Source: Anaerolineales bacterium (GTDB taxonomy: Bacteria > Chloroflexota > Anaerolineae > Anaerolineales > Villigracilaceae). Taken from it: a DNA stretch of 64,000 bases. Below the pieces are notes generated by a model, which was given only the letters and a program-made list of their open reading frames with translations, searched no databases and was not told the origin of the DNA. The position numbers were made by a program, and so were the translations under genes. Positions within the stretch are counted from its first letter, which is position 1. Each line of letters begins with the position of its first letter. This document shows positions 42,873-53,697 of this stretch, in pieces. The DNA lies in NCBI GenBank assembly GCA_015075725.1, contig JABTTV010000001.1:4145223-4209222 (forward strand). Reading direction: 5' to 3'.

Positions 42873-44458
42873 CCCTTAAGCCATTCCTCTTCCATCTTAT
42901 CCTGTGTCGGCAAATAAGGCATCGCTGGTCCTTTTGCCCCAAGAAATTCCGCCAGCGCGGCGCGCATCGCTGTGCGGTCATCCCAGAGATATTCGGTCTT
43001 CCCAAAGCACATGGACTGTTCATGCCCTTTCCCGCAGGATAGAACAATATCGCCTTCCCGAGCAAGCCTCAACGCAAACTTGATCGCCTCGCCACGGTCA
43101 GGTACGCGCCAGAAGGTCTTCCCCTCCACGCCGCCTTTGGAGATCGCCCCTTGCGCCATTTCTTCGAGAATACCATCCAACGACTCAATACGCGGGTCTT
43201 CAGCGGTCAATACAGTCATATCTGCCAATTCAGCGGAAGTCTCTGCCATCATGCGGCGTTTTTCTTTATCGCGCAAACCAGCCGAACCAAACACAGCTAT
43301 TACGCGTTTATCGGTCATCGTACGTCCGGCTTCGAGTGAGACCTTGAGAGCATTGGGAGTATGGGCAAAATCCACTATGGCAGTGAAATTCTGGCCCATG
43401 TCTATGCGCTCCATTCTGCCCGGGATTCCTTCGAGCGAGGCAATTCCCCTTGCTGCGACCTCAGGGTCAATGCCAAGTCCATAAACGGCGGCAGTCAACG
43501 CGGCAAGACAGTTCGAGATGTTATAAGCCCCAACCAATTTACTCGAAATGCCTACGCGAAAGTCTATCGCTGCGGCGGTAAATTGGATTCCTGAAGGGTT
43601 GAAACCGATTTCTTCGGCCCGTACGTCCGCCCCCTCCCCCAACCCATAGTTGATCTTTTTTGTTTTGATGAACCCATTCAGAAAGCCGAAGGATTTTTCG
43701 TCGTCGAAGTTGATCACTCCCAAACGCGGATTACCCTGGGTTTTTTCGCGAGTCCACTCGAGACTGCTGAAAAGCCTAGCTTTCGCAGCGCGGTAATTTT
43801 CATAGCCGCCGTGCTGGTCCATGTGCTCGTGCGTGATATTGGTTACGACACCGATGTCGAACTCACAGGCATCCACGCGGTATTGCGCCCAGCCGTGTGA
43901 TGTGGTCTCCAAAACAACATGAGTCAGCCCGGCGTCCACCATCCTTGCAAGATATGCCTGAACATCATGCGCGTCCGGCGTTGTGACGTGGAATCCCGTA
44001 TCTAGCATTTCATCGCCGATCACCGCATTGACGGTCGAGATCATTCCTGTTTTGAGTCCTGCTGCAACCATGACCTTGTAAAGAAGATTACTGGTGGTGG
44101 TTTTGCCGTCCGTGCCCGTCACGCCAATGACGGTCAGCTTGCGGGCGGGAAAGCCATGGAAGGCCGCGGCAAGCCAGGTCAGCGCGCGACGCGTGTCATC
44201 GAGTCGCAGATAAGGGATGGAGAGTCCGCCTAGGTCGCGTTCCCCGATCACCGCCGAGGCACCACGCGCGATCGCATCCTGAATGTAATCGTGGCCGTCT
44301 GCTGTGCCGCCTTTCATCGCAACGAACAGATATCCGGGTTCGATGGCACGGCTGTTGATGGCAATGCCTTCTACAAGAGCATCCGGAACGTCGGCAGGCT
44401 TGTCCAGTGGAAAATCGATAAACAAATGGGAAAGGGGAGTTTTGTCGTGTTTTGTCAT
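42869..44458 (-). CDS. murE: Mur ligase, UDP-MurNAc-tripeptide synthetase (MurE)
   Basis: About 529 residues from the ATG at 44458; the frame is open 45 codons further upstream but that stretch is the terminator region. Motifs: INSRAIEPGYLFVAMKG (N-terminal UDP-binding domain), GVTGTDGKTTT (ATP loop), TTPDAHDVQ, ETTSHG, NITHEHMDQHG and DFAHTPNAL with the last domain SCGKGHE. The third-residue specificity segment reads AEDPRIES, where meso-DAP ligases have DNPR and lysine ligases differ, so the diamino acid is not certain. MurE adds the third amino acid of the peptidoglycan stem peptide in the cytosol. It is coupled to the SRPBCC gene. Confidence 0.93.
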   Translation of the reverse strand: MTKHDKTPLSHLFIDFPLDKPADVPDALVEGIAINSRAIEPGYLFVAMKGGTADGHDYIQDAIARGASAVIGERDLGGLSIPYLRLDDTRRALTWLAAAFHGFPARKLTVIGVTGTDGKTTTSNLLYKVMVAAGLKTGMISTVNAVIGDEMLDTGFHVTTPDAHDVQAYLARMVDAGLTHVVLETTSHGWAQYRVDACEFDIGVVTNITHEHMDQHGGYENYRAAKARLFSSLEWTREKTQGNPRLGVINFDDEKSFGFLNGFIKTKKINYGLGEGADVRAEEIGFNPSGIQFTAAAIDFRVGISSKLVGAYNISNCLAALTAAVYGLGIDPEVAARGIASLEGIPGRMERIDMGQNFTAIVDFAHTPNALKVSLEAGRTMTDKRVIAVFGSAGLRDKEKRRMMAETSAELADMTVLTAEDPRIESLDGILEEMAQGAISKGGVEGKTFWRVPDRGEAIKFALRLAREGDIVLSCGKGHEQSMCFGKTEYLWDDRTAMRAALAEFLGAKGPAMPYLPTQDKMEEEWLKG

Positions 44459-44471
44459 GGCATCGAGCAAT

Positions 44472-44509
44472 AAAAAAGGATTTTGGCAATTGTATCGCCA
44501 AAATCCTTT
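44472..44509 (-). terminator. Intrinsic terminator between the NAD(P)-binding gene and murE
   Basis: A perfect 13-bp stem AAAGGATTTTGGC/GCCAAAATCCTTT (44475-44487 with 44497-44509) with a nine-base loop. On the minus strand it is followed by a T-run. It ends the gene at 44530-45180 and lies immediately before murE. Confidence 0.88.
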
Positions 44510-44529
44510 GAAATCGGACCGCCGCAAGG

Positions 44530-45180
44530 TTAAGTCGATACGACCTTGATATTGAATCGGTGCGAGCCGGTGGAGAGTCTCAAGCTGCGCCACAACAAAG
44601 AGTACATCTCGACAGCGCGCGAGGTGGTGATATCACCGAGATCAATGATGTGTTTCCAATGGAACCAATCGTGCAGGATCTTGATCACCCGCGCCTTGGC
44701 ATCCGCGCTGTTGCCGCTGACGAAAATATCCGTCCGCTCCACAAGTTTGTCCGGGTCCACCATCACAGTGCAATAGACCGTGTTCAATGTCTTGACCACA
44801 TAGGTTTCGGGGAATGCGCGCTGAATCTGCTCGCCGAGCGAATCAGTATTGCAGATTATAAGTTTCCAATGTTTTTCGTCGGAATAATCCAGTGGGTTGG
44901 AGGTGTCGATCAGGATCTTGCCCCGCAGATATTTAGCACCAGCCAAGTACAGCGCATCGAGCGTCGCCGAACCGAGCGTGCAATTAAATATGATCTCACC
45001 AAATTCCGCCGCATTGGCAAAGGTTCCAAAAAGCGCGTTATGCTTCTCCTCCTTTGCCCAGGCAACCGCTCTCGGGTTGGCTTCCTCCCTTGAGCCTATC
45101 ATTACATCATGGCCCAACTGCACCAATTTCGAGCCAATCGTCCGCCCCACTTCTCCCGAACCCAATACTGCGATATTCAT
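44530..45180 (-). CDS. NADPH-dependent F420-reductase-like (NAD(P)-binding) protein
   Basis: A 216-residue protein with an N-terminal Rossmann domain: VLGSGEVGRTIGSKL (6-20), the NADPH-favouring SRE of IGSREEANPRAVAW, TLNTVYCTVMVDP and FVSGNSADAKARV. It is closest in pattern to F420H2:NADP+ oxidoreductases and similar coenzyme-F420-dependent reductases. True F420 use cannot be shown from sequence. It starts 39 bases after the V/A-ATPase D gene with GAGGTG upstream, and may be the last gene of that transcript. Confidence 0.8.
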   Translation of the reverse strand: MNIAVLGSGEVGRTIGSKLVQLGHDVMIGSREEANPRAVAWAKEEKHNALFGTFANAAEFGEIIFNCTLGSATLDALYLAGAKYLRGKILIDTSNPLDYSDEKHWKLIICNTDSLGEQIQRAFPETYVVKTLNTVYCTVMVDPDKLVERTDIFVSGNSADAKARVIKILHDWFHWKHIIDLGDITTSRAVEMYSLLWRSLRLSTGSHRFNIKVVST

Positions 45181-45219
45181 GATGTCACCTCGAGTTTGTT
45201 TGACAATTCTTGAATTTGG

Positions 45220-45855
45220 CTAACCTTCAGCTTTCGCCTTGGTCATCTTTGTTTTCAGCCATTTTAACCGAAAGGTTTCCTCGCGTTCGCGCTCTTCCAG
45301 GGAACTGACGATAAATTCGATCTGGTGCCTGTACTGCGGAATAAAGATGTGCTGGAGCGCGTTGACGCGCCGCTGGGTCTTGCGCAATTCGTTGGCAAGC
45401 CTCCACACCGCCGCGGTCAACATGGAAAGCTGCGGGATGCGCAATAGAACCTCGCGAAATGCGTCGCTGGCTTCATCAAGCACCGCAGAAGTATCTCCGG
45501 GGCTGTAGGGAAGTTTCGGCGGCTCGCCGCGCGCCTCGATCTGGGGGATTGCGACTCCCATCACGCCGCGCAGGCGCAGATGGACATCCACGGTTTTATT
45601 GACCGCCAGCGACGCCCATTCCACATGGTCGGAGCCCATGACAAGACGCGCCTTTTCCATCGCATCGTAGGCGATATCAAGCAGCCTCCAGACCTCTTTT
45701 TGAAGCGCATCCGCCTCTTTCGCCACACGAACCAGTTCGCCTGTCAGAGCTTCGCGTTTGCGATCAAGGATCTCGTACCCTTCTTTCGCAAATCGCAATT
45801 CCTTCTTGAGACGGATCAGGTTCGTGCGGGTGGGAGCAATATTAATTTGAGGCAT
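45220..45855 (-). CDS. ntpD: V/A-type ATPase subunit D
   Basis: A 211-residue coiled-coil subunit: two long helices (about 10-75 and 130-210) with the family start [14 protein letters not shown] and the central sheet region [12 protein letters not shown]. Subunit D is the central rotor shaft in the A3B3 head. Its start overlaps the end of subunit B by 14 bases. Last subunit gene in the operon. Confidence 0.95.
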   Translation of the reverse strand: MPQINIAPTRTNLIRLKKELRFAKEGYEILDRKREALTGELVRVAKEADALQKEVWRLLDIAYDAMEKARLVMGSDHVEWASLAVNKTVDVHLRLRGVMGVAIPQIEARGEPPKLPYSPGDTSAVLDEASDAFREVLLRIPQLSMLTAAVWRLANELRKTQRRVNALQHIFIPQYRHQIEFIVSSLEEREREETFRLKWLKTKMTKAKAEG

Positions 45856-47269
45856 CGTCGCCCTTGTAGTATTGTGCGATCTCGTCGAGAGTGACGCGGG
45901 TCAATTCCTTCTTCGGGAGGATCGAAAGCAGTTTCCAGCCGATCTCGAGCGTCCGTTCGATGGAGCGGTTTTCTGTAAAACTCTGGTTGACGAATTCCCT
46001 TTCGAAAGCGCGTCCGAACTTGAGGTATTTCTGGTCCACATCCGAAAGTTCCTCCTCGCCGATCACGGAGGCAAGAGCACGCACATCTTGTGTGCGGGCA
46101 TACGCCGCATATAACTGCGCACCCCAACGCGGATGATCGTCGCGCGTGCGGTTCTTGCCGATGCCGTCCTTCATCAAACGCGAAAGGCTCGGCAGGACGG
46201 CAACGGGAGGATAGATACCGGCGAAATTTAGCTCACGACCCAGCACGATCTGCCCTTCTGTGATGTAACCGGTCAGGTCGGGCATTGGATGCGTGATGTC
46301 ATCGTTCGGCATGGTCAGGATCGGGATCTGCGTGATCGATCCTTTGCTCGTGCGGATGCGTCCGGTTCGTTCATACATCGACGCCAGATCGCTATAGAGA
46401 TAGCCGGGGTACCCTTTTCGGCTCGGTACTTCGCCGCGCACGTTCGATATCTGACGCAGGGCTTCGCCATAGTTGGTCATGTCGGTCAATACGACCAGAA
46501 CATGTTTTTCGAGTTCGTAGGCAAGGTATTCCGCCAGCGTCAATGCCGCGCGTGGAGTGACGATACGCTCGACCGGGGGATCGTCCGCGAGATTAAGGAA
46601 CATCGCCACCCGGGTGAGCGCCCCGCTTTCGGTGAACGAGCGGCGGAAGTAATCCGCCACATCGTTCTTCACTCCCATCGCGGCGAATACGATGGCGAAT
46701 TCCTCCCCTTCAGTTGGCGGCGCTCCTGCAATCTTACCCAGAGTCGCCTGGCGCACGATCTGCGCTGCAAGTTGGTCGTGGGGCATGCCGGCACCGGAGA
46801 ACAATGGAAGTTTCTGTCCGCGCAAAAGTGTGTTCACACCATCGATCGTGGAGATCCCTGTCTGAATATAATCTCGCGGATAGATACGCGCCGTCGGGTT
46901 GATCGGCTGTCCGTTCACATCCATGTAGCGGTCGGTCAACGGTTCGGGACCGCCGTCGATGGGATTGCCCAGGCCGTCGAAGATGCGCCCGAGCATCTCC
47001 TCTGCAACGGGAATGTGAAGAGTATTACCCAGGAATCTCACACGGGTACCGTCAATCGAAAGACCGGTGGAACCGGCAAATGCCTGGATGACTGCGAATC
47101 CCTCACCCACTTCGAGCACGCGTCCACGCCGAACCTGACCGCGTGAATCCTGGATTTCAACGACTTCGTCGTAGCGGACGTTCGCGCCGCCTTCGACCAC
47201 CAAAATCGGTCCCTCGATGCGCCCGACGCCGAGAACTTCCTGTCCGCCTTGTACTGTTACATCGCTCAT
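45842..47269 (-). CDS. ntpB: V/A-type ATPase subunit B
   Basis: A 475-residue regulatory subunit of the A3B3 hexamer. It shows [43 protein letters not shown], where the P-loop is degenerate (SGAGMPHD), as expected for the non-catalytic B subunit, and [13 protein letters not shown] and [11 protein letters not shown] near the nucleotide interface. It overlaps subunit A by four bases (ATGA). Confidence 0.97.
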   Translation of the reverse strand: MSDVTVQGGQEVLGVGRIEGPILVVEGGANVRYDEVVEIQDSRGQVRRGRVLEVGEGFAVIQAFAGSTGLSIDGTRVRFLGNTLHIPVAEEMLGRIFDGLGNPIDGGPEPLTDRYMDVNGQPINPTARIYPRDYIQTGISTIDGVNTLLRGQKLPLFSGAGMPHDQLAAQIVRQATLGKIAGAPPTEGEEFAIVFAAMGVKNDVADYFRRSFTESGALTRVAMFLNLADDPPVERIVTPRAALTLAEYLAYELEKHVLVVLTDMTNYGEALRQISNVRGEVPSRKGYPGYLYSDLASMYERTGRIRTSKGSITQIPILTMPNDDITHPMPDLTGYITEGQIVLGRELNFAGIYPPVAVLPSLSRLMKDGIGKNRTRDDHPRWGAQLYAAYARTQDVRALASVIGEEELSDVDQKYLKFGRAFEREFVNQSFTENRSIERTLEIGWKLLSILPKKELTRVTLDEIAQYYKGDDASN

Positions 47270-49035
47270 GATCTGTACTCCGCATCCAATTGACCCATCT
47301 GCTGGTCAATCTGTTTTTGAATGTCGTCGAATTTGTGCATTTCCTCGTTCGTCACAGTGGACTTGGCTCGAATGATCGTATCCACAACGGGCAGATCGTG
47401 GATCAAGTTGATCGGCGCTCCCCGCCGGACGATCGCCATGCCGCGCTCGTGAAAGTACAGCACCAGTTCGAGCATACGGATCTGTTTTTCCACCGACGAG
47501 AACGCATCCACAGATTCAGTGGCATTCTGCTGCAGAATCCCTTCACGGATGAGGCGGGTTGTTTCGAGTACCATGCGTTCCGTATAAGGAAGCGCATCGG
47601 GACCCACAAGTTTGACGATCTGGGAGAGGCGGCTTTCCTCGCTCAACAATTCCATGGCACGGTTGCGCATGGAAAGCCAGTCCTTGCCGGTCTTTTCCCG
47701 CCACCAGGAAGCCACATCCTCGAGATATTCCGAGTAAGAGTCCAGCCAGTTGATGGCCGGGAAATGTCGCGCCGAGGCGAGGGATTTATCCAATGCCCAG
47801 AAACAGCGGATAAAGCGCTTGGTGTGTTGGGTTACGGGTTCGGAAAAGTCGCCGCCGGGAGGCGAAACCGCCCCAACGATCGAGACCGACCCCTGCGTGC
47901 CGTTGAGATTATTCACAAATCCCGCGCGCTCGTAAAATTCAGCCAGACGCCCGGCGAGATAGGCGGGGTAGCCCTCTTCCGCGGGCATTTCTTCAAGACG
48001 GCCCGATACTTCACGCAAGGCTTCCGCCCAACGGGATGTCGAGTCTGCCATCAACGCAACGTGGTAGCCCATATCGCGATAATACTCGGCGATGGTGATC
48101 CCCGTATAAATGCTGGCTTCGCGCGCCGCAACAGGCATGTTGGACGTATTCGCTATCAGCACGGTACGTTCCATTAAGGGGCGACCAGTTCTCGGGTCGA
48201 CAAGATGCGGGAATTCCTGAAGCACCTCGGTCATTTCGTTTCCGCGTTCGCCGCATCCAATATAGACGATGATCTCGGCATCCGCCCATTTGGCGATGCT
48301 GTGCTGGGTGACGGTTTTTCCGGATCCGAAAGGACCGGGAATCCCTGCCGCGCCGCCTTTGGCGACCGGGAAGAATGTATCCAGAATCCGCTGACCGGTT
48401 ATCAGAGGAATGTTCGCTCCGCGGCGGCTCACAAACGGTCGCGCCCGGCGAACGGGCCAGCGCTGGAGCATCGTGACCGATTTTTCCTCCCTTCCCATTT
48501 TCACTTTTGCGATGACGTCTGTGACTGTGTATTCGCCGGATGCCGCAATCCAAGAGACCGTGCCAGAGTCGTCCGGGTTGAGCATAATGCGGTGTTCGAA
48601 TGTATCAGTTTCCATCACAGAGCCGAGAACCGCGCCGCCTTTGACTTCGTCACCGACCTTCACTTTGGGTGTAAATTTCCATTTTTTCTCGCGGCTGATC
48701 GAATCGAATCGGGCGCCGCGATTGATGAAGGAGCCCACCGCCTCCTCGATCAACGGAAGAGGCCGCTGAACACCGTCGTAAATGCTTTGGATCAATCCCG
48801 GACCCAATTCCACCGAAAGCGGCAATCCCGTTCCATAGATCGGCGCGCCGGTCTGCATGCCCGCCGTTTCTTCGTACACTTGAACCGTCATCTGGTCGCC
48901 TTTAAGACCGATCACTTCACCTACCAGGCGTTCGGTACCCACTTCAACAAGTTCGAGCATGCCCACATGACGGGAACCACGGGCGCGGACGACGGGTCCG
49001 CTGATCCAGGTTATCGTTCCAACTTGTTCGCTCAT
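47266..49035 (-). CDS. ntpA: V/A-type ATPase catalytic subunit A
   Basis: A 589-residue catalytic subunit. The Walker [10 protein letters not shown] sits near residue 232, preceded by the non-homologous insert that marks A subunits ([23 protein letters not shown] region). [32 protein letters not shown] carries the catalytic Glu and SSSR-like element. The subunit hydrolyses or makes ATP at the head. Overlaps subunit E by four bases. Confidence 0.97.
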   Translation of the reverse strand: MSEQVGTITWISGPVVRARGSRHVGMLELVEVGTERLVGEVIGLKGDQMTVQVYEETAGMQTGAPIYGTGLPLSVELGPGLIQSIYDGVQRPLPLIEEAVGSFINRGARFDSISREKKWKFTPKVKVGDEVKGGAVLGSVMETDTFEHRIMLNPDDSGTVSWIAASGEYTVTDVIAKVKMGREEKSVTMLQRWPVRRARPFVSRRGANIPLITGQRILDTFFPVAKGGAAGIPGPFGSGKTVTQHSIAKWADAEIIVYIGCGERGNEMTEVLQEFPHLVDPRTGRPLMERTVLIANTSNMPVAAREASIYTGITIAEYYRDMGYHVALMADSTSRWAEALREVSGRLEEMPAEEGYPAYLAGRLAEFYERAGFVNNLNGTQGSVSIVGAVSPPGGDFSEPVTQHTKRFIRCFWALDKSLASARHFPAINWLDSYSEYLEDVASWWREKTGKDWLSMRNRAMELLSEESRLSQIVKLVGPDALPYTERMVLETTRLIREGILQQNATESVDAFSSVEKQIRMLELVLYFHERGMAIVRRGAPINLIHDLPVVDTIIRAKSTVTNEEMHKFDDIQKQIDQQMGQLDAEYRS

Positions 49036-49652
49036 ACGTTTTCTCCCATCAACACTTTATACACAGAGGAACGCAGGGCGCTTTGCAGACGCTCCAGGCG
49101 GGTTTCAAGGGTGTTGTCAAAATACAGTTTGCCGCCGGAGGCGCTGACCACAACACCCGTCCCTTCGTCGAGATTCCCACCGAAAGAAAATTTACCGTTC
49201 AGTTCCTTCGACAGGTCGTCAAGTTCCAATACTTTGCGGGTAACTTCATCCGCCCGGATTTCCGCCTGGTCCACCTTCAACTGGCTCAAGGCTTCACGTG
49301 CCAGCATTTCGACAATGGCGTTGAAATCCTTTCGATTCTTCACGTCGGCAAGTTTTTTCTTCGCCTCTTCGAAGACGTTGTTCAATATTTTTTCACGTTG
49401 TTCGAGCTGCATGGACCGCGCCTTGAGCTGGGCGGTCGCCAGGGATTGACTGCGCAGACGGTCCGCGTCTGCCCTGGCACGGTCGAGGATGACCTTACGT
49501 TCCGCCTCCGCCTGTTCCCGGGCACGATTGCGAATGGCATCGGCTTTTTCCTTCGCCTCCGCACGCAGTCTCTCGGCGTCCTCTCGCACCTCCACCATGA
49601 TCGCGACGCCGAGCCGTTCGATATCTTCCGCTTCAGGTTTCATAACGCTCAA
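49032..49652 (-). CDS. ntpE: V/A-type ATPase subunit E
   Basis: A 206-residue peripheral-stalk subunit: the N-terminal half is one long charged coiled coil (AERLRAEAKEKADAIRNRA and so on) and the C-terminal half is the globular fold that ends near KLYFDNTLETRLERLQSAL. It dimerises with the G/H subunit to hold the head static. Overlaps subunit A by ATGA. Confidence 0.9.
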   Translation of the reverse strand: MSVMKPEAEDIERLGVAIMVEVREDAERLRAEAKEKADAIRNRAREQAEAERKVILDRARADADRLRSQSLATAQLKARSMQLEQREKILNNVFEEAKKKLADVKNRKDFNAIVEMLAREALSQLKVDQAEIRADEVTRKVLELDDLSKELNGKFSFGGNLDEGTGVVVSASGGKLYFDNTLETRLERLQSALRSSVYKVLMGENV

Positions 49653-49690
49653 TCCAATCTTATCCTTTGGTTTAGAACTTGCAGGAAGGC

Positions 49691-49996
49691 CTACAACTTG
49701 ATGCCGATCGCCCGCAGGACGATGTCGCCAAGAGAAGCCTGGCCCTCCGGAACGCCGCCCCGCGATGGAATTTCCACCACCAATGGAATGGTGCTCCGCA
49801 GGTTCAGGTGTTCCATGCGAGCGGGGATCAATTCAGCCACATCCTGCGTGACAAGAACTATGCCGACTTCCTTGCTGGCTTGCGCCTCGTCCAATGCGCG
49901 GTTGGCTTCCTCGGCGGTGGAGGCCACGATTCCACCCACGCCCGCCAGGGAGAAGCCCAACACCGCATCAGGATGACCGATGACCAGGATCTTCAT
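49691..49996 (-). CDS. V/A-type ATPase subunit F
   Basis: A 101-residue protein of the F-subunit kind: KILVIGHPDAVLGFSLAGV, a Rossmann-like alternation, and a C-terminal helix ASLGDIVLRAIGIKL. It binds the rotor shaft with subunit D and, in ATPases of this kind, can modulate activity. It lies between E and K in the usual order. Confidence 0.92.
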   Translation of the reverse strand: MKILVIGHPDAVLGFSLAGVGGIVASTAEEANRALDEAQASKEVGIVLVTQDVAELIPARMEHLNLRSTIPLVVEIPSRGGVPEGQASLGDIVLRAIGIKL

Positions 49997-50018
49997 AGGG
50001 CAATCCGGGTTTCCCCGA

Positions 50019-50450
50019 TTACGGAAGCACGAGGAAGGAGATGATCAAGCCGTAGATGGCGATCCCTTCGGATAGGCCCACGAAGATCAAAGCGCGGCCG
50101 AAGGATTCAGGTTTTTCTGCAGTGGCGCCGACTGCCGCAGCGCCGGAACCGCCCACCGCAATGCCCGCGCCGATGCAAGCAAGACCCGTGGAAAGCGCCG
50201 CAGCGAGGGTCGCATATTGATCCACTGCCGCCTCCTGGGCTGCGCCTGCCGCAAGTACCGATGTTGGCGATGCAAACCAAACAACCGCCAGACCCGCAGC
50301 AAACAACCCGACCAGGAAATTAAATCCATTGAAGCCGCTCACAAGACGGGATACCGCCTGCGATGGGTTGGATTTACCGTTTTGAAGCAGGTAAATCACC
50401 GCCGGAATCACCGGGACCAAACCGACCAGTACTGCAAAGACCAAGAACAT
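50019..50450 (-). CDS. ntpK: V/A-type ATPase proteolipid subunit K
   Basis: A 143-residue proteolipid with four membrane helices: an N-terminal pair without an acidic site and a C-terminal pair with one essential Glu in IFVGLSEGIAIYGLIISF. The Glu is followed by Gly-Ile-Ala, without the Ser/Thr (and Gln) motif that marks Na+-binding rings, so H+ is more likely. One carboxylate per four helices gives fewer ions per turn than F-type rings, a ratio associated with pumps rather than synthases; this is inference. Confidence 0.93.
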   Translation of the reverse strand: MFLVFAVLVGLVPVIPAVIYLLQNGKSNPSQAVSRLVSGFNGFNFLVGLFAAGLAVVWFASPTSVLAAGAAQEAAVDQYATLAAALSTGLACIGAGIAVGGSGAAAVGATAEKPESFGRALIFVGLSEGIAIYGLIISFLVLP

Positions 50451-50531
50451 TGTTTATCTCCTTTTAGTTGGAATAATTTATTTATTCACACTCGTTAGCG
50501 ACCATGAAAGGCAGGTTCACCGGATGCAGGG

Positions 50532-52535
50532 TTAAGCCTCCTCCCGCGAGGGATTCAACTTCAACGGCTCGAACTGCAGACCACCGCCATGGAAGAACTT
50601 GCCGAGGATCTCGTAATAGTGCAAACGCATGGTCTGGATGCCGACGATCAGGCCTTCGAAACCGATGATGAAGATATTGCCGAGCAGGATCGTGATCCAA
50701 AAGCCAATGTTGGGCTCCTCACCTGCAAGCGAGAAGATGGCGAGACTCAAACCGCCGTGCGCAACGGCAAATGCGCCCACGCGAACAAAGGAAAGCGTGT
50801 TGCTCAGCATGCTGATGACGGATTCGAACAAGTCCATGAAAGAGGTCACGAGGAACATCATGAAACCACCGATGCCTTTCCCTTCGATCAGGGTGTGTCC
50901 TTCGACCATATTCCGGAAAAAGCCGCCGAACATCACGAACAGGGCGAAGACACCTGCCAGGGTAGTGAATGGAAGCGGAAGGTTGCCGATCGCCACGGCG
51001 ACTTTCGGAGCGATGGCAGTATCACCGAGGAAACCACCCAGCAGAGCCAGGAAACACAGGTAAAAGAGGAAAGCGGCAACGCCTGAATGACCAAATAACA
51101 AATGCGCCCAATCCCTTGAGCGGAGGCTATTGAACATGCCGAGCAGAAAGCCGATCATCAATATAACGATCCCGGCGTCGATGGCAATGCTGAGGATGCC
51201 GAGAATGTTGTGAAGAGGGCTCATCCAGGTAGGCTCAAAGTGGAAGTGAAGATATTCCTCGACCAGATGGCCCTCGAAGCCGAAGATGCTTCCGTACAAA
51301 AACCCAAATAACGCCGCAGACAGTCCGCAATACACGAGCAGCAAGCCAAGGCTTTGCATGCCTTTCATGAATATCTTCTTATGCATGAGGAAGCCAGCCA
51401 GTGCCATCACCAATCCCTGCCCCAGGTCGCCGAACATCGCACCGTACAGGAGGGGAAAAGTGAACGCCATCAGCAGTGTCGGGTCGAGTTCGCTGTAGCT
51501 GGGATGCCCATAGGTACCCACTAGCATTTGAATGGGTTTCAACCATTTGTTGTTAAACAATGCGACCGGGATATGCGAGCCATGACCGGATCGGGTCGTC
51601 GGAATGGCTTCGATCAGAATCTCATTCGAGGCGTTCTTGAGCTTTTCGGTCAATTCCTCTAGGTGCGCAGTCGGCACCCACCCCACCACGACGTATGTGT
51701 GGCGCAACTGCCCAAAACGCACAATCGCATCCGCCATGATGCGGCTGATGTGCATATCCCAAAGCAGCTGCTGAAGTTCTGTTTTATGAGCCGAAGCCAT
51801 TTTCGCGAGACTTGCTTCGAGATCGGATATCCTCTTCTTTGTCGCTTCGATCTCCTGCTTGAGCAAAACGGTGATCTGTTCAGGGGTTCCACTGAACTCA
51901 TCGGGCAGAGCCAACGGGTTGAGATAGGCGCTTTTTGCCGCGCGCTCCAAAATATCAGAATTGCTTTTGGGTCCCAACAGCCAGACAACAGGTTTCTGAG
52001 GATCGTCCCGCAGGGTAAAGAACACATGCAGAACCCTCGAAAGGCTGGTCTGCAACCTGCTGATATTCGCGGCAGGAATCACACCCAGGATGGAATGCAT
52101 GTACGCGGACTGACGCAAGGCACTCACTTCCACATTTACTTCGGAAATCGGCTCCAATTGTCGAAGTTGACTCTCCAGGAGTTCGAGCCGCTTCTTATCC
52201 GCCGATAACTGGTCGCTGGTCCCCTTGACTTCGTCTTCGATCCGGTCAAGCGACTGCCGAACGACATCCAGATCGGCAATGGATTCTGCATCGGCTTTGG
52301 CGGGATACTCCTCCAGCAAACCGAGGTTCTGCATCAAGGTCTGCACGCGGCGCTCCATTGCGGAGTAGGCGCCTGCCCTGTCCTGCCATCCGCTGGGACC
52401 CAAGTTCTCCACGCCCAAATGCGCACTATCCACCTGATGAAACACGCTGTGTCCGCTCAAGACCTTGACGACAGCCATCAAGTCCTTGGATGGAACGATC
52501 AGCTCGAGTTCGGTCATTTCTCTCGGAAAGAACAT
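50532..52535 (-). CDS. ntpI: V/A-type ATPase subunit I (a)
   Basis: A 667-residue stator subunit. The N-terminal ~350 residues are cytosolic and coiled (long helices around 75-140 and 225-265); the C-terminal half has about eight helices, with LLYGAMFGDLGQGLVMAL and MLSNTLSFVRVGAFAVAHGGL, which carries the essential Arg of the ion path (FVRVGA). The second in-frame Met (residue 7, MTELELIVPSKD) could be the real start because family members begin so. Together with K it forms the membrane motor. Confidence 0.95.
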   Translation of the reverse strand: MFFPREMTELELIVPSKDLMAVVKVLSGHSVFHQVDSAHLGVENLGPSGWQDRAGAYSAMERRVQTLMQNLGLLEEYPAKADAESIADLDVVRQSLDRIEDEVKGTSDQLSADKKRLELLESQLRQLEPISEVNVEVSALRQSAYMHSILGVIPAANISRLQTSLSRVLHVFFTLRDDPQKPVVWLLGPKSNSDILERAAKSAYLNPLALPDEFSGTPEQITVLLKQEIEATKKRISDLEASLAKMASAHKTELQQLLWDMHISRIMADAIVRFGQLRHTYVVVGWVPTAHLEELTEKLKNASNEILIEAIPTTRSGHGSHIPVALFNNKWLKPIQMLVGTYGHPSYSELDPTLLMAFTFPLLYGAMFGDLGQGLVMALAGFLMHKKIFMKGMQSLGLLLVYCGLSAALFGFLYGSIFGFEGHLVEEYLHFHFEPTWMSPLHNILGILSIAIDAGIVILMIGFLLGMFNSLRSRDWAHLLFGHSGVAAFLFYLCFLALLGGFLGDTAIAPKVAVAIGNLPLPFTTLAGVFALFVMFGGFFRNMVEGHTLIEGKGIGGFMMFLVTSFMDLFESVISMLSNTLSFVRVGAFAVAHGGLSLAIFSLAGEEPNIGFWITILLGNIFIIGFEGLIVGIQTMRLHYYEILGKFFHGGGLQFEPLKLNPSREEA

Positions 52536-52608
52536 AACATCTCCATGTTTGGAAGTGATAAGTTACTCGTCACCAACCCTCACTTTTTGGGAAGGCGATA
52601 TTTCCAGG

Positions 52609-53694
52609 TCATTGGATCATCTTCGTCTTCAGTAGCAATCCGCGGTATTCCTCGTCCGAAACCCCGGAGGATTTCGCTTCGATCAGGACGGTCAGATCCT
52701 GGATTTCAAAATCGCTTAAGATGAGGTAAGCTAGCGGGATGCCGATATGGAATGGGTCGCCGATGAAAGCCGCCACACACTGCCGCATCACCTGGCGCTT
52801 GAGCTGCTGCTCCAATTTCGGCAAACCGGACTGCGGGTGTTCCAACAGAGCGTTCACATCGGGAATTCCCGGGTAGACACGCGAGACCGTCGCGGCAATA
52901 TCCGAACCTGCCGCGATCGCGCGGACATCCTCGTCCCTGACGCGGAAGCCAAACGGCAGGGTGTAATTGATCAATTCCTCTTCTGAAAGCTTGTGATAGA
53001 TCTTGTATCGAATCACCCACATCAAATTGTTCATATCGAGCAGGGAGCCTATGATCTTGACTCCCATTTCCCGGTCCTTGCCGGAGAGTTTCTTTGCTTC
53101 AGACCACAGCCTCCGCCAGTAGTCCAGGTCAAGAGCCACTTCCAGGGGGAAGAGATTCTGCTCCGCGGAAAAACGTTTCATCGCGAAGGACATGGTCGCT
53201 TCATACGGCGTACCATGCAGCAGGTCCACAGCAGAGGCGACGCTGCCCGATTCCACCATTGCCTGGGCGGGGATGGAGGCGGTCGATCCCAGAGGGAAGA
53301 GCACTTCACGCACGCGATCCCATGCTGCAATTTCTGAATTCCATGGAGCAACTGTTTGAATACTGCGCATGACAGCTTTTAAATTACCCACCTCGTAATA
53401 ACGGAACATCTGCTTGATCAACGGACGGGTCTGTTCCGGAGACTGCTGGACGACGCTGGAATAGGAGTCTGCCAGCCTGTTCTTGATCTGAAGGATGACA
53501 CGCCGCGGTGTCAGTTCGTTGTCTTTGAGTCCGGTGAGATATTTTCCATAAGGCGATGTCTTCAACGCGCCCACCAAGGACATGAAATCAGGTGAATCGC
53601 TCAGACGGATCATATCCTGCGGGGTGAACAAATAGGAATACATTGCCCGCACCCGGGTGCTGATCGCCGCGTAACCGGAAACGCCGCTCGCCAT
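52609..53694 (-). CDS. ntpC: V/A-type ATPase subunit C (d)
   Basis: A 361-residue all-helical subunit. It opens YAAISTRVRAMYSYLFTPQDMIRLSDSPDFMSLVGALKTSPYG, the typical start of archaeal-type C subunits, and continues as three helical modules (for example VIRYKIYHKLSEEEL). It links the central shaft to the proteolipid ring. It begins four bases after the end of the G/H-like gene and is followed by subunit I after 73 bases. Confidence 0.93.
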   Translation of the reverse strand: MASGVSGYAAISTRVRAMYSYLFTPQDMIRLSDSPDFMSLVGALKTSPYGKYLTGLKDNELTPRRVILQIKNRLADSYSSVVQQSPEQTRPLIKQMFRYYEVGNLKAVMRSIQTVAPWNSEIAAWDRVREVLFPLGSTASIPAQAMVESGSVASAVDLLHGTPYEATMSFAMKRFSAEQNLFPLEVALDLDYWRRLWSEAKKLSGKDREMGVKIIGSLLDMNNLMWVIRYKIYHKLSEEELINYTLPFGFRVRDEDVRAIAAGSDIAATVSRVYPGIPDVNALLEHPQSGLPKLEQQLKRQVMRQCVAAFIGDPFHIGIPLAYLILSDFEIQDLTVLIEAKSSGVSDEEYRGLLLKTKMIQ

Positions 53695-53697
53695 GAT

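Noticed and set aside
46289-47146. Plus-strand open frame of 285 residues
   Set aside because: Antisense to V/A-ATPase subunit B; no recognisable motif.
48205-49449. Plus-strand open frame of 414 residues
   Set aside because: Antisense to V/A-ATPase subunits A and E, which are certain. No domain and no ribosome site.
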